Positions 51,024 through 60,677 of a stretch of 63,402 nucleotides of DNA are shown here, in pieces. Every line of letters starts with the position of its first letter. Position 1 is the stretch's first letter. A model generated the notes under the pieces. It saw only the letters and a list, made by a program, of their open reading frames with translations. It had not been told where the DNA came from and did not search any database. Source of the DNA: Arthrobacter globiformis NBRC 12137 (GTDB lineage: Bacteria; Actinomycetota; Actinomycetes; Actinomycetales; Micrococcaceae). Location: the NCBI RefSeq assembly GCF_000238915.1, contig NZ_BAEG01000110.1, forward strand, positions 1 through 63,402, in the 5' to 3' direction. The position numbers and the translations under genes were made by a program.

Positions 51024-52628
51024 GTGCCCCTCACCGGACATTCACTGATCGCCGGACAGACCGTCGTCGGCGACGGCAAGACTGCCTTCGGTTTCAACCC
51101 GGCCACCAATGAACAACTCGATCCCGCGTACTCCCTGATCATTCAGAACCAGCTCAAGCTCGCTACCTCAGCGGCAGCTGACGCGTACCCGTCCTTCTCC
51201 ACACTGGACCCGGAAACCCACGCCTGGTTCCTGGACGCGATCGCGGACAACATTGAGGCGATCGGCGATGAACTCATCACCCGCGCCGGCCAGGAAACCG
51301 GTCTCCCCGCCGCCCGGCTCCAGGGCGAGCGGGCCCGCACCACCGGGCAGCTGCGCCTCTTCGCGGCCGTGGTTCGGCAGGGCGACTTCCGCGGTGTCCG
51401 CATCGACCCCGCCATCCCGGACCGCATTCCCCTGCCCCGCGCGGACCTAAGGCAGCGCCAGATTCCGCTCGGCCCGGTCGCCGTGTTCGGCGCCAGCAAC
51501 TTCCCGCTGGCCTTTTCGACGGCGGGCGGAGACACCGCCTCCGCCCTCGCCGCCGGCTGCCCCGTCGTCTTCAAAGCCCACAACGCCCACCCCGGAACCA
51601 GCGAACTGGTTGGCCAGGCCATCGCTGAGGCCGTGAAGGACTGTGGCCTGCACCCCGGCGTGTTCTCCCTGGTCTACGGCCCCGGCTCCAGCATAGGCCA
51701 GGCTCTCGTGGCCGACCCCGCCATCAAGGCCGTCGGCTTCACCGGCTCCCAGGCCGCCGGCGTCGCCCTGATGCGCACCGCCGCGAACCGTCCCGAGCCC
51801 ATCCCGGTCTACGCGGAAATGTCCTCCCTGAACCCGGTCTTCGTCTTTAGAGGCGCGCTCAAGGGTGACGTTGATGCGCTGGCCCAGCAGTACGTCGCCT
51901 CGGTCACCGGCAGCTCCGGCCAGCTCTGTACCTCCCCCGGCCTGCTCTTCGCCCCCGCAGGCGCGGCAGGGGACAAACTCGCTGCCGCCGTCGGGCGCGC
52001 CGTTTCGGCGTGCGCGGGGCAGACCATGCTGACCGAAGGGATCGCCAGGTCCTGGAACGCCGGCACCCAAAACCTCGGCGGCGCTGAAGGCGTCCAGCTC
52101 ATCGGGCAGGGCTCCCCCGGCCCCACCGAAAACGCACCGGCACCTACCATCTTCGGCGCCGGCGTCACCGAATTCACCAGCAACCCGGTCCTGCACGAGG
52201 AAATCTTCGGCGCCGCATCCCTGGTGATCCGCTATTCCTCCGTCGAGGACCTCCTCCAGGCCACCCGCCGCATCGAAGGCCAGCTCACCGCCTCGCTGCA
52301 GCTCACCGAAGAGGACTACCCGACGGCGGCACGCCTCCTGCCCGTCCTCGAACAGAAGGTAGGCCGCATCATCGTCAACGGCTGGCCCACCGGCGTCGAA
52401 GTCGGCCACGCCATGGTCCACGGCGGCCCATTCCCCGCCACCTCCGACAACCGCACCACCTCCGTCGGCACCCTCGCCATCAACCGCTTCCTCCGCCCGG
52501 TCGCCTACCAGAACCTCCCCCAGGAACTGCTCCCAGCGGCGCTGCAGGACGCCAACCCCTGGCACCTGAACCGGCGGATCGACGGCGATGTAGTCCCCGA
52601 TGCGGAGAAGGCCGGGATCAACGCATGA
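51024..52628 (+). CDS. 2,5-dioxovalerate (alpha-ketoglutarate semialdehyde) dehydrogenase family
   Basis: A 534-residue aldehyde dehydrogenase of the KGSADH branch. FNPATNEQLDPAY opens it, GPVAVFGASNFPLAFSTAGG is the cofactor strand, AEMSSLNPVFVFRGA holds the general-base glutamate, and SSGQLCTSPGLLF the active cysteine. It normally oxidises 2,5-dioxopentanoate to 2-oxoglutarate with NAD(P). The start is GTG 51024 behind AGGAGGAA. ATGA overlap with the hydratase/dehydrogenase gene ties it to the glutaryl-CoA route. It may therefore act on a C5 semialdehyde of that route and stand in for the interrupted GabD-like enzyme. Confidence 0.87.
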   Translation: MPLTGHSLIAGQTVVGDGKTAFGFNPATNEQLDPAYSLIIQNQLKLATSAAADAYPSFSTLDPETHAWFLDAIADNIEAIGDELITRAGQETGLPAARLQGERARTTGQLRLFAAVVRQGDFRGVRIDPAIPDRIPLPRADLRQRQIPLGPVAVFGASNFPLAFSTAGGDTASALAAGCPVVFKAHNAHPGTSELVGQAIAEAVKDCGLHPGVFSLVYGPGSSIGQALVADPAIKAVGFTGSQAAGVALMRTAANRPEPIPVYAEMSSLNPVFVFRGALKGDVDALAQQYVASVTGSSGQLCTSPGLLFAPAGAAGDKLAAAVGRAVSACAGQTMLTEGIARSWNAGTQNLGGAEGVQLIGQGSPGPTENAPAPTIFGAGVTEFTSNPVLHEEIFGAASLVIRYSSVEDLLQATRRIEGQLTASLQLTEEDYPTAARLLPVLEQKVGRIIVNGWPTGVEVGHAMVHGGPFPATSDNRTTSVGTLAINRFLRPVAYQNLPQELLPAALQDANPWHLNRRIDGDVVPDAEKAGINA

Positions 52629-54760
52629 CGTCACAGCCACCTCTTGTGCCGCCGAACCTCGCAACCCGAGAATCCGCCCAACCGTCAGCGGCGAATACGG
52701 AATGCGTCACTGAAGTCGATACTGAGTACCTCTATCATGGTGGTTTCAGATTTGCCCTCCTGCGATTGAAAAACGAGGGCAATCGTCCGATTACTTTGGG
52801 CCCCCAATCCCTTTCAAACTTCGAAGCTGCTTTGCGGGCAATCGATCCAACAAACGTGGATGCTGTTGCCTTGACCAGCTCAGGCTCCGTCTTCTGTGCA
52901 GGCGCCGACCTGAAAAAGATGACGGAGTCCAGAGTCCTTGAAGAGGCCAAGGATGTCGCCAGGAAAGGACTTACGGCGCTGGGCCGGCTGGAGGAGCTCA
53001 GGATCCCCACGTTTGCCTTTATTAATGGTGCAGCCCTTGGAGGAGGTCTCGAACTGGCACTTCATGCGCAGTACCGTACGGCCTCGTCCACGGCACGCGC
53101 CATTGGCTTTCCTGAGGTCCGTTTGGGACTTGTCCCGGGATGGGGCGGCATTCCAAGAACGGTTCGGCTACTGGGGCCCGTTGTTGCTGCCCGCCTGGTC
53201 GTGACCGATTCGCTGGCAGGAAAGAACCTGTCGGTGCAGGCTGCGGCCGCGATGGGCCTAATCGATGCAGTGTTCCCTCCGAACGGATTCCTCACGGCGT
53301 CATTGGACTACGCTGCCGGGATACTCTCAGCTTCGGACTCACCGTCCACCGCTGCAGGTATCAGTCAGAAACCGGAGTTGTCTGAGGAGCCATGGTCGCC
53401 CAACTTAGCGGAGATCCGAAAGAAGCTCGATAGCCGGTTCCACGGGGCCGCCCCGGCTCCATATCGGGCGTTAGAGTTGATCGCGGCGGCTGCGGCCTTC
53501 CCCGAATCTTCCGAACCAGCGGCAGAAATCCACGCTTTCGGCGAACTCCTGCTTTCGGACGAGGCCCGCGCCAGCATCTATGCCTTTCAGCTAGTTCAGT
53601 CACTCTCCAAAGAGCCGGCGGGCCGCCCCGAAACTGGTCCACGGCCTGTGGATTCAGTGGGTGTCATCGGGGCAGGCCTGATGGCCAGCCAGTTGGCTCT
53701 TGTATTTGCCTTTCATTTGCGTGTCCCCATCCGAATCACGGACTTGTCTCAGGAACGGCTCGATGCTGCGCAAAAGTGGATCCAGGGGCAGGTAGAAAAA
53801 CTTCTCAACCGAGGACGTTTGAATTCAACGGACGCGGCTACTATCTGCGCGCTGGTATCGGGTAGCACGGACAAATCAATCTTGTCGGACTGCGACGTAG
53901 TCATCGAGGCTGTGTTTGAGGAGTTGGATGTCAAACGTGGTGTCCTGGCCGAAGTTGAGCCTCTGATACGTCCGGATGCGCTGCTGCTCACCAACACCTC
54001 ATCCCTCTCCGTTGAGGCTATGGGAAATGCTTTGAAACATCCCGAAAGACTTGTCGGTTTTCACTTCTTCAACCCGGTTGCTGTGCTGCCGCTGGTTGAA
54101 ATCATAAGGGCCCCTAGTACAGATGAAACCACCCTGGCTACAGCCTTCGAACTGGCCAAGCGGTTGCGAAAGACTGCGGTGCTCGTGGAAAACACGGCCG
54201 GTTTCGTCGTCAACCGGATTCTGACCCGTCTGTTCAGCGAGGTCCTCGACCTGCTCGATCACGGCGCTGACCCGGAATGTGTCAACTACGCACTCGACCC
54301 CCTAGGCCTACCCATGACACCACTGCAACTCCTGCAGTTCATCGGCCCCGCAGTCCAGCTGCACATCTGCGAGATGATGCACCAGACATATCCAGAACGT
54401 TTCCTACTGAGCAGCAGCCTGAAAGCTCTCGTCGCGGCAAGACTCCCGGGGTATCTCACTGAGGAAGGAACGATATCTCCTGAGGCTGCGGCTATGCTTC
54501 CTGCGTCTCAGACTACTGACCCGGAAGCAGTCCGTTCCCGTATCCTCATCGGCCTGGCAGAAGAGGTTTCGGCCATGCTCGGGGAAGGCGTGGTGGCAGG
54601 GCCAGAACAGGTAGATCTCTGCATGATCCTGGGGGCCAACTACCCATTTCACACGGGTGGGCTTACGCCGCTGCTTGACAGGGAGGTAGGCACTGCATTC
54701 CATCCAGGGTTGCGGACTGGACTATCCGCAGTTCCCCAACTAATTGGGACCCAAGCGTGA
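52625..54760 (+). CDS. Bifunctional enoyl-CoA hydratase / 3-hydroxyacyl-CoA dehydrogenase (FadB-like)
   Basis: A 711-residue fusion. Residues about 30-250 form a crotonase domain, with oxyanion loops in LTSSGSVFCAGADLKKM and FINGAALGGGLELALHAQY and the catalytic Glu region GFPEVRLGLVPGWGG. From about 340 follow the NAD motif VGVIGAGLMASQLALVF, LTNTSSLSVEAM, and the dehydrogenase dyad in LVGFHFFNPVAVLPLVEIIR and NTAGFVVNRIL. It would take crotonyl-CoA to acetoacetyl-CoA. It overlaps the upstream dehydrogenase gene by ATGA. It is the plus-strand complement to the minus glutaryl-CoA operon. Confidence 0.88.
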   Translation: MTSQPPLVPPNLATRESAQPSAANTECVTEVDTEYLYHGGFRFALLRLKNEGNRPITLGPQSLSNFEAALRAIDPTNVDAVALTSSGSVFCAGADLKKMTESRVLEEAKDVARKGLTALGRLEELRIPTFAFINGAALGGGLELALHAQYRTASSTARAIGFPEVRLGLVPGWGGIPRTVRLLGPVVAARLVVTDSLAGKNLSVQAAAAMGLIDAVFPPNGFLTASLDYAAGILSASDSPSTAAGISQKPELSEEPWSPNLAEIRKKLDSRFHGAAPAPYRALELIAAAAAFPESSEPAAEIHAFGELLLSDEARASIYAFQLVQSLSKEPAGRPETGPRPVDSVGVIGAGLMASQLALVFAFHLRVPIRITDLSQERLDAAQKWIQGQVEKLLNRGRLNSTDAATICALVSGSTDKSILSDCDVVIEAVFEELDVKRGVLAEVEPLIRPDALLLTNTSSLSVEAMGNALKHPERLVGFHFFNPVAVLPLVEIIRAPSTDETTLATAFELAKRLRKTAVLVENTAGFVVNRILTRLFSEVLDLLDHGADPECVNYALDPLGLPMTPLQLLQFIGPAVQLHICEMMHQTYPERFLLSSSLKALVAARLPGYLTEEGTISPEAAAMLPASQTTDPEAVRSRILIGLAEEVSAMLGEGVVAGPEQVDLCMILGANYPFHTGGLTPLLDREVGTAFHPGLRTGLSAVPQLIGTQA

Positions 54761-54835
54761 GCGAGGAACGTTTTCCAGAGTCAGCGGGAACCTCCCCGGC
54801 GGCAAGCAACCTTTAGATGTAGAAGAAAGAAGAAA

Positions 54836-56395
54836 ATGGCGAAGAGTATCGGAATTGTGGCCGAGTTGGGCCGCGAGACCAGGGTGGCGGCAACGCCTGC
54901 CACCGTGAAGCAGTTGTTGGGTTTGGGCTACGACGTTGTGGTCGAGAAAGGCGCAGGCGAGGCCGCCTCCTTCCGTGATGAGGACTACTCTGCCGCGGGC
55001 GCCCTGATTGTTGGGGCTGATGAAGCGTGGGGCAGCGACGTTGTGCTGCGTGTCAACCCGCCAACCGTGGATGAGATCGGCCGTCTGGCCGAGGGTGCGA
55101 CGCTGATTGGGTCGCTGAGCCCGGGCCTGAGGCCGGAATTGGTGGAAGCGTTGGCGGCGCGTCCAATCACCGCGCTGGCTCTGGATGCCGTGCCGCGGAT
55201 TTCGCGGGCGCAGTCGATGGACGTTTTGAGTTCCATGGCGAACATCGCTGGGTACCGTGCCGTGATTGAGGCCGCGCACGAATTCGGCAGGTTTTTCACC
55301 GGGCAGGTCACGGCGGCGGGCAAGGTCCCGCCGGCGAAGGTCCTCGTTGCGGGCGCGGGAGTCGCTGGCTTGGCAGCGATCGGTGCGGCGAGCAGTCTGG
55401 GTGCGATCGTTCGTGCGACGGATCCCCGGCCCGAGGTGGCGGATCAGGTGAAGTCAATTGGTGGTACTTACCTCAAGGTTGAGGTAGAGGAGGAGATGAA
55501 GTCTTCTGACGGGTACGCAAAAGCAACGTCGGAGGCTTACAACAGACGCGCAGCCGAAATCTACACAGAGCAGGCCCGTGACGTTGACATCATCATCACC
55601 ACGGCCCTGATCCCCGGCCGGCCCGCACCGAAACTCCTCACGGCAGACGATGTGGCAGCGATGAAACCCGGCAGTGTCATCGTGGATATGGCTGCAGGGC
55701 AGGGCGGGAACGTCGAGGGATCCGTCGCGGGGGAACGGATCGTGACTGATAACGGCGTGGTGATCCTGGGCTACACGGATCTACCGGCGCGTCTTCCGGC
55801 GCAGGCGTCCCAGCTGTACGGAACGAACATGCTGAACCTGCTCAAGCTCCTCACCAAGGACAAGGACGGCCAGCTGCGGATTGACTTTGATGACGTGGTG
55901 CAGCGGTCGGTTACTGTGGTGCGCGAGGGCGAGAAGACCTGGCCGCCGCCCCCGGTCCAGGTCTCCGCCGCACCCGCAGTGAAGACCGACCCCGGGACGG
56001 TCGCCGAAAGTACGGCACCGAAGAAGAAACAGGGCCTTAGCGCTGCCGGCAAGGCCGGACTCTTCGCCGCGGGCATCGCGATGCTGTTCGGGATCAACGC
56101 GGTGGCCCCGGCACCGTTGCCCCAGCACTTCACGGTCCTCATGCTCTCGATCGTGGTCGGGTTCTACGTGATCGGGAAAGTCCACCACGCCCTACACACG
56201 CCCCTGATGTCCGTCACGAATGCCATCTCCGGAATCATCGTCGTCGGAGCCCTACTGCAGGTCACCTCCGACAACATCGTTATGCAGGTCCTCGCCGCCA
56301 TCGCGGTGCTGCTGGCCAGCATCAACATTTTCGGCGGCTTCGCCGTCACCCGCCGCATGCTCGCCATGTTCTCGGCCGGGAAGGCACGTTCATGA
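54836..56395 (+). CDS. pntA: NAD(P) transhydrogenase subunit alpha
   Basis: A 519-residue, full-length E. coli-type alpha subunit. Domain I (AlaDH/PNT, about 1-370) has RETRVAATPATVKQLLGLGY, the nucleotide loop VLVAGAGVAGLAAIGAASSL and the RQD-like loop region. A linker leads to four hydrophobic C-terminal segments including HTPLMSVTNAISGIIVVGAL. Embedded in the membrane with PntB, it couples proton flow to NADPH formation from NADH. The ATG follows AGAAAGAAGAAA, a weak site. It ends in an ATGA overlap with pntB. The location suggests NADPH supply for catabolism. Confidence 0.93.
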   Translation: MAKSIGIVAELGRETRVAATPATVKQLLGLGYDVVVEKGAGEAASFRDEDYSAAGALIVGADEAWGSDVVLRVNPPTVDEIGRLAEGATLIGSLSPGLRPELVEALAARPITALALDAVPRISRAQSMDVLSSMANIAGYRAVIEAAHEFGRFFTGQVTAAGKVPPAKVLVAGAGVAGLAAIGAASSLGAIVRATDPRPEVADQVKSIGGTYLKVEVEEEMKSSDGYAKATSEAYNRRAAEIYTEQARDVDIIITTALIPGRPAPKLLTADDVAAMKPGSVIVDMAAGQGGNVEGSVAGERIVTDNGVVILGYTDLPARLPAQASQLYGTNMLNLLKLLTKDKDGQLRIDFDDVVQRSVTVVREGEKTWPPPPVQVSAAPAVKTDPGTVAESTAPKKKQGLSAAGKAGLFAAGIAMLFGINAVAPAPLPQHFTVLMLSIVVGFYVIGKVHHALHTPLMSVTNAISGIIVVGALLQVTSDNIVMQVLAAIAVLLASINIFGGFAVTRRMLAMFSAGKARS

Positions 56396-57870
56396 GCGCC
56401 GTCACCGCAACAGCAGCAGCAACACTTACGAGGAGCTCCACCGTGACTGACACCGTCTCCGGTCCGTTGACCGCCGACTCCATCGCGGGGGCGGCCTACA
56501 TCGTCGCGGCCCTGCTGTTCATCCTCAGCCTCGCCGGGCTAAGCAAACACGAGAAAGCCCGCGCCGGCGTCATCTACGGCATCACCGGCATGGTCGTCGC
56601 CCTCTCCGCCACCATCTGGCTGACACTGCAGGACGCCTGGGGCACCGGCCACGCCCTCACCGGCCTAGGACTGCTGGTAGCCGCCGTTGTCATTGGCGGT
56701 GCCATCGGTCTTTGGCGCGCACGGGTGGTCGAGATGACCGGCATGCCCGAGCTCATCGCCCTGCTGCACAGCTTCGTGGGCCTCGCCGCAGTCCTGGTGG
56801 GCTGGAACGGACACCTCGAAGCTCCCGAGTTGTCCTCGGACCTTATGGCGATCCACCACGCCGAGGTCTTCATCGGCGTGTTCATCGGCGCGGTGACCTT
56901 CACCGGCTCCATCGTGGCGTTCCTCAAACTCTCGGCACGGATGAAATCCTCACCCCTGATGCTGCCCGGCAAAAACGCCATCAACCTCGGCGCCCTCGCC
57001 GCATTCATCGCCCTCACCGTCTGGTACGTCAACGACTCCCAGCTCTGGCTCCTCATCGTCGTCACGCTCCTTGCCCTGGGGCTGGGCTGGCACCTGGTCG
57101 CCTCCATCGGCGGCGGCGACATGCCCGTCGTCGTGTCCATGCTCAACAGCTACTCCGGCTGGGCCGCCGCCGCCGCGGGCTTCCTGCTCAACAACGACCT
57201 GCTCATCATCACCGGCGCCCTGGTCGGCTCCTCCGGCGCCTACCTGTCCTACATCATGTGCAAGGCCATGAACCGGTCCTTCATCTCCGTGATCGCCGGC
57301 GGCTTCGGCATCGCCGCCCCCGCCAGCAAAGGAGACACGGACCACGGCGAACACCGCGAAATCACAGCCGAAGCGACAGCGGAAATGCTCACCAACGCCT
57401 CGTCCGTCGTCATCACCCCCGGCTACGGAATGGCCGTCGCCCAAGCCCAGTACCCCGTCGCTGAACTCGCCCACCAGCTCCGTGAAAAGGGTGTAAACGT
57501 CAGGTTCGGTATCCACCCCGTCGCCGGACGCCTCCCCGGGCACATGAACGTCCTCCTCGCCGAAGCCAAAGTCCCCTACGACATCGTCCTGGAAATGGAC
57601 GAAATCAACGACGACCTCGGCGACACCTCCGTGGTCCTGGTCATCGGCGCCAACGACACCGTCAACCCCGCCGCGGCCGAAGACCCCGGCAGCCCCATCG
57701 CCGGCATGCCCGTCCTCAAAGTCTGGGAAGCCGAAAACGTCATCGTATTCAAACGCTCCATGGCCGCCGGCTACGCAGGAGTCCAAAACCCCCTGTTCTA
57801 TCGCGACAACTCGCAAATGCTCTTCGGCGACGCCAAACAACGCGTCGAAGACATCCTCAAAGCGTTCTAA
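56392..57870 (+). CDS. pntB: NAD(P) transhydrogenase subunit beta
   Basis: A 492-residue beta subunit. About eight hydrophobic segments span residues 20-270 (VVSMLNSYSGWAAAAAGFLL is a signature). Domain III follows, with VVITPGYGMAVAQAQYPVAE, the NADP-site FGIHPVAGRLPGHMNVLLAE, VVLVIGANDTVNPAA and VFKRSMAAGYAGVQNPLFY. The ATG overlaps the pntA stop (ATGA). The first 20 residues are extra compared with typical PntB, so a later start is possible. Confidence 0.93.
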   Translation: MSAVTATAAATLTRSSTVTDTVSGPLTADSIAGAAYIVAALLFILSLAGLSKHEKARAGVIYGITGMVVALSATIWLTLQDAWGTGHALTGLGLLVAAVVIGGAIGLWRARVVEMTGMPELIALLHSFVGLAAVLVGWNGHLEAPELSSDLMAIHHAEVFIGVFIGAVTFTGSIVAFLKLSARMKSSPLMLPGKNAINLGALAAFIALTVWYVNDSQLWLLIVVTLLALGLGWHLVASIGGGDMPVVVSMLNSYSGWAAAAAGFLLNNDLLIITGALVGSSGAYLSYIMCKAMNRSFISVIAGGFGIAAPASKGDTDHGEHREITAEATAEMLTNASSVVITPGYGMAVAQAQYPVAELAHQLREKGVNVRFGIHPVAGRLPGHMNVLLAEAKVPYDIVLEMDEINDDLGDTSVVLVIGANDTVNPAAAEDPGSPIAGMPVLKVWEAENVIVFKRSMAAGYAGVQNPLFYRDNSQMLFGDAKQRVEDILKAF

Positions 57871-57994
57871 CAACACGGCCCTGAGGGCGGGCCACATCAG
57901 GATCCATTGTCCCGGCAGCATTTTCATTGATCTCAGTCGAGGCCGGCTGGGATTGCGCTGTAGCACTGACCATTCATTAGGAGGAGACGGAAAA

Positions 57995-58204
57995 ATGACC
58001 AGCGATGTTCCCACCAGCAAACCAATCCGCCCAGCCTTACCAAAGCCTGGTCCGGGCCGCGCTCCTGGACACGACGATTCGATGGCCGTGCGGCGGGAAA
58101 TCAATATCGACGATGTCGTTGCATCACCCTGGATAGGGCTGCATTACAGGCATGAGTTGCTGCTCCATCACAGGCACGAGGAGCTCGAACTGCGTAACAG
58201 TTGA
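57995..58204 (+). CDS. Short ORF of unknown function, possibly truncated
   Basis: A 69-residue frame, MTSDVPTSKPIRPALPKPGP to EELELRNS. GGAGGAGACGG lies 4 bases from the ATG, a strong site. The middle (REINIDDVVASPWIGLHYRH) looks like real protein and the composition is hydrophilic. In the next frame TVDEVVRAWARGGSGHIEKI continues, so a frameshift may have truncated a longer gene. No family was recognised. Nothing else is seen between pntB and 58495. Confidence 0.4.
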   Translation: MTSDVPTSKPIRPALPKPGPGRAPGHDDSMAVRREINIDDVVASPWIGLHYRHELLLHHRHEELELRNS

Positions 58205-58495
58205 TGAGGTAGTCCGGGCCTGGGCCCGGGGCGGTTCGGGGCACATCGAAAAAATCACCATCCGGTGCATCGGTATCGCCGACGGGAGGAGCCGTTTCGC
58301 CAGTAAGTTGCCGCGTTGCGTTGAGAGGTGCGGAAAATGTCGCACGTTTCTTCTGACGCGCATCTCCTTCCGCATTTCACTCTCCGGGGTGCACTGCCTC
58401 AACACATACAGACCGCAGTAACTACTTCGACCACGTACGACGCGGCGTTGGCATCCGCCGGCCGTTAAACATTCGAGTTCTCAAAGGAGAGACTA

Positions 58496-60226
58496 ATGAA
58501 GCACGTTTATGAGCCCAACGTCACCATGACAATGAGGGACGGAGTCGCACTGGTTGCTGACGTCTGGCGCCCACTCGAGGGAGCGGCGCCGACGCTGCTC
58601 CTGCGGCTGCCATACAGCAAGCGGAACCCGATCACGTATGGGGGGCCGGCAACAACTGTTCCGACCCTGATGGCGCTTGTGAACGCCGGGTATGCGGTTG
58701 TCCTTCAGGACACACGCGGAACCTACGCTTCTGAAGGTGAGTTCGAGCCCAAGATCAACGAGATCGCTGATGGCCAGGACACGGTGGCGTGGATCACCAG
58801 GCAAGACTGGTCAGACGGCACGATCGGTATGTACGGGGCATCGTACTCGGGAATGAACCAGTGGGCCGTGGCGATCAAGGACACGCCCGGCCTCAAAGCC
58901 ATCGCCCCCGCAATGGCCGCTACGGATTGGTACTCAGAGCTCTGGTACTCCGAGGGTGGGGCTCTCTCCCTGAGCCTTTGCACGATGTGGAACGCCATGA
59001 TGTATGCCGGTGAAGAACAACGGGACCTGGCAAACGGCAAGACGACTGACTCCACCGCGCTGATAAGGCTCGGCGGCTCACTGCTGAACCCGCTTTCGCT
59101 TAACGATGCAACGCCCGTCGCCGATCTGCCGGTAATCGGGAAGGGGCGGTGGTTCGACGATTGGCTGGCACACCCCAACTTCGACGGTTACTGGGCCGCC
59201 CAGGACTGGTCCCCCTTGGCCAGCTCGGTGACGGTTCCGGTACTTGCTACCGGCGGGTGGTACGACATTAAGATCAACGGAACAGTGGCCGACTTTGTTC
59301 GTGTCCGCACCCAGGGCGCGTCCGAGGCAGCCCGCGAGAACTCGCGCCTGATAATCGGGCCATGGGAACACGTAAGCACCTCCGGACAGTTTGCAGACCG
59401 TCACTTCGGGATCCTTGGCTCCGGCGACTTCACCGAAGCGCACATCGCTTTCTTCGACCAGACGCTCCGTGGCGTAACACCCGACTCCCCCGCACCTAGG
59501 GTACGGATCTTCGTTATGGGCATTGACCAGTGGCGAGATGAGCAGGACTGGCCGCTCCCGGACACGTCCTACACCGACTACCACCTTCACAGCGGCGGGT
59601 CGGCCAATACCCGCCACGGTGATGGCACGCTCCAACCCGGGCCGTCCTCGACGAAGGCCCACGACGAGTTCCGGTACGATCCCCGCGATCCGGTGCGCAC
59701 CGCTGGCGGTGCCCTTCTCCCAAGCGTGCCGGGCCTGGTCGGGCCAGTCGATCAGCGGGTGGTGGACGGCCGATCCGATGTCCTCTGCTTCACGGGTCCT
59801 GTCCTCGAAGAGCCCGTTGAGGTCACCGGGCATGTTGAGCTCAAGGTCTTCGTCTCTTCCAACGCTGTGGACACCGACATTACGGCTAAGCTCGTCGACG
59901 TTTTCCCCGACGGCCGGGCGATCAACCTCTGCGACGGCATCCTGCGTCTGCGTTACCGCAACGACCTGTCCAACCCCGCACCGCTGACCCCCGGAGAGGT
60001 GTACGAGGTGACCGTACCGATGGCGGTGACTTCCAACGTATTCCTGCCCGGACACCGCATCCGGCTCGACATTTCAAGCAGCAACTTCCCCCGCTACGAC
60101 CGGAATACGAACACCGGCGGCTTCATAGCTCAGGAATCGATTGCTCAGTCGGTCGTCGCGACCAACCGAATCATCCACGGACCTGAACACCCCAGCCGGC
60201 TCGTCCTGCCCATCATCAACCGCTAA
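58496..60226 (+). CDS. CocE/NonD-family hydrolase, close to Rhodococcus cocaine esterase
   Basis: A 576-residue S15-type alpha/beta hydrolase; CocE is 574. Recognisable CocE-like stretches include IFVMGIDQWRDEQDWPLPDT, VDTDITAKLVDVFPDGRAIN and the C-terminal GPEHPSRLVLPIINR. The triad is S116 (GASYSG), D257 (GGWYD) and H292 (GPWEH), with Y40 as oxyanion tyrosine. Pocket residues differ: W150 is kept, but the CocE F261 and F408 positions are not Phe. It is cytoplasmic, with no signal peptide. It hydrolyses an ester or amide, perhaps an aromatic ester that feeds the block; the substrate is unknown. AAAGGAGAG precedes the ATG. Confidence 0.88.
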   Translation: MKHVYEPNVTMTMRDGVALVADVWRPLEGAAPTLLLRLPYSKRNPITYGGPATTVPTLMALVNAGYAVVLQDTRGTYASEGEFEPKINEIADGQDTVAWITRQDWSDGTIGMYGASYSGMNQWAVAIKDTPGLKAIAPAMAATDWYSELWYSEGGALSLSLCTMWNAMMYAGEEQRDLANGKTTDSTALIRLGGSLLNPLSLNDATPVADLPVIGKGRWFDDWLAHPNFDGYWAAQDWSPLASSVTVPVLATGGWYDIKINGTVADFVRVRTQGASEAARENSRLIIGPWEHVSTSGQFADRHFGILGSGDFTEAHIAFFDQTLRGVTPDSPAPRVRIFVMGIDQWRDEQDWPLPDTSYTDYHLHSGGSANTRHGDGTLQPGPSSTKAHDEFRYDPRDPVRTAGGALLPSVPGLVGPVDQRVVDGRSDVLCFTGPVLEEPVEVTGHVELKVFVSSNAVDTDITAKLVDVFPDGRAINLCDGILRLRYRNDLSNPAPLTPGEVYEVTVPMAVTSNVFLPGHRIRLDISSSNFPRYDRNTNTGGFIAQESIAQSVVATNRIIHGPEHPSRLVLPIINR

Positions 60227-60363
60227 GAACATCCGGAAAGTTGCCTTATGACCCCGGGCGACCTCCGCAACTAGGGCGAGGAATGCCGGCAAGCCGAGCG
60301 GAACCTGGTCCCGAACCGCCGGCATGAGTAGGCACCTCAAACAGGTGGTGGCTAAGAAATAAC

Positions 60364-60388
60364 GCCCGGCTGGAGCATCCAGCCGGGC
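60364..60388 (+). terminator. Hairpin terminator after the esterase gene
   Basis: GCCCGGCTGGA (60364-60374) pairs perfectly with TCCAGCCGGGC (60378-60388) over a 3-base loop. ATTACCTTATT follows. Confidence 0.7.
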
Positions 60389-60630
60389 ATTACCTTATTG
60401 GCTGCACGACATCAAGACCCATATCCGCCTGCTCCTGCCCGCTGACACAAGAATCTTCACCTACCGCCGCCAGACTTGCCGCATGTCAGCTGGGACCACA
60501 CCCAAACCTGACGTCAGGAAAACATCGAAAAGACCTTCGGAATAGGGTCCAGTTCAGTCTTTTCTGACACGACGGCGCGTAGATCTAAGAACCCAATCTG
60601 ACACATACCGGGCTTGAGGCCCTGACCCAG

Positions 60631-60664
60631 AACGGCCCCGCTTCCGAAAGGAAGCGGGGCCGTT
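60631..60664 (-). terminator. Hairpin terminator of the molybdoenzyme gene
   Basis: A perfect 15-base stem (60631-60645 with 60650-60664) with a 4-base loop, 14 bases beyond the minus-strand stop. The stretch 60389-60630 holds nothing recognisable. Confidence 0.75.
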
Positions 60665-60677
60665 CCGTTTAGGACTG

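Noticed and set aside
56950..58104. A 384-codon minus-strand frame opposite pntB.
   Set aside because: It is an antisense shadow of pntB and consists mainly of Gly, Asp, Val and Glu repeats.
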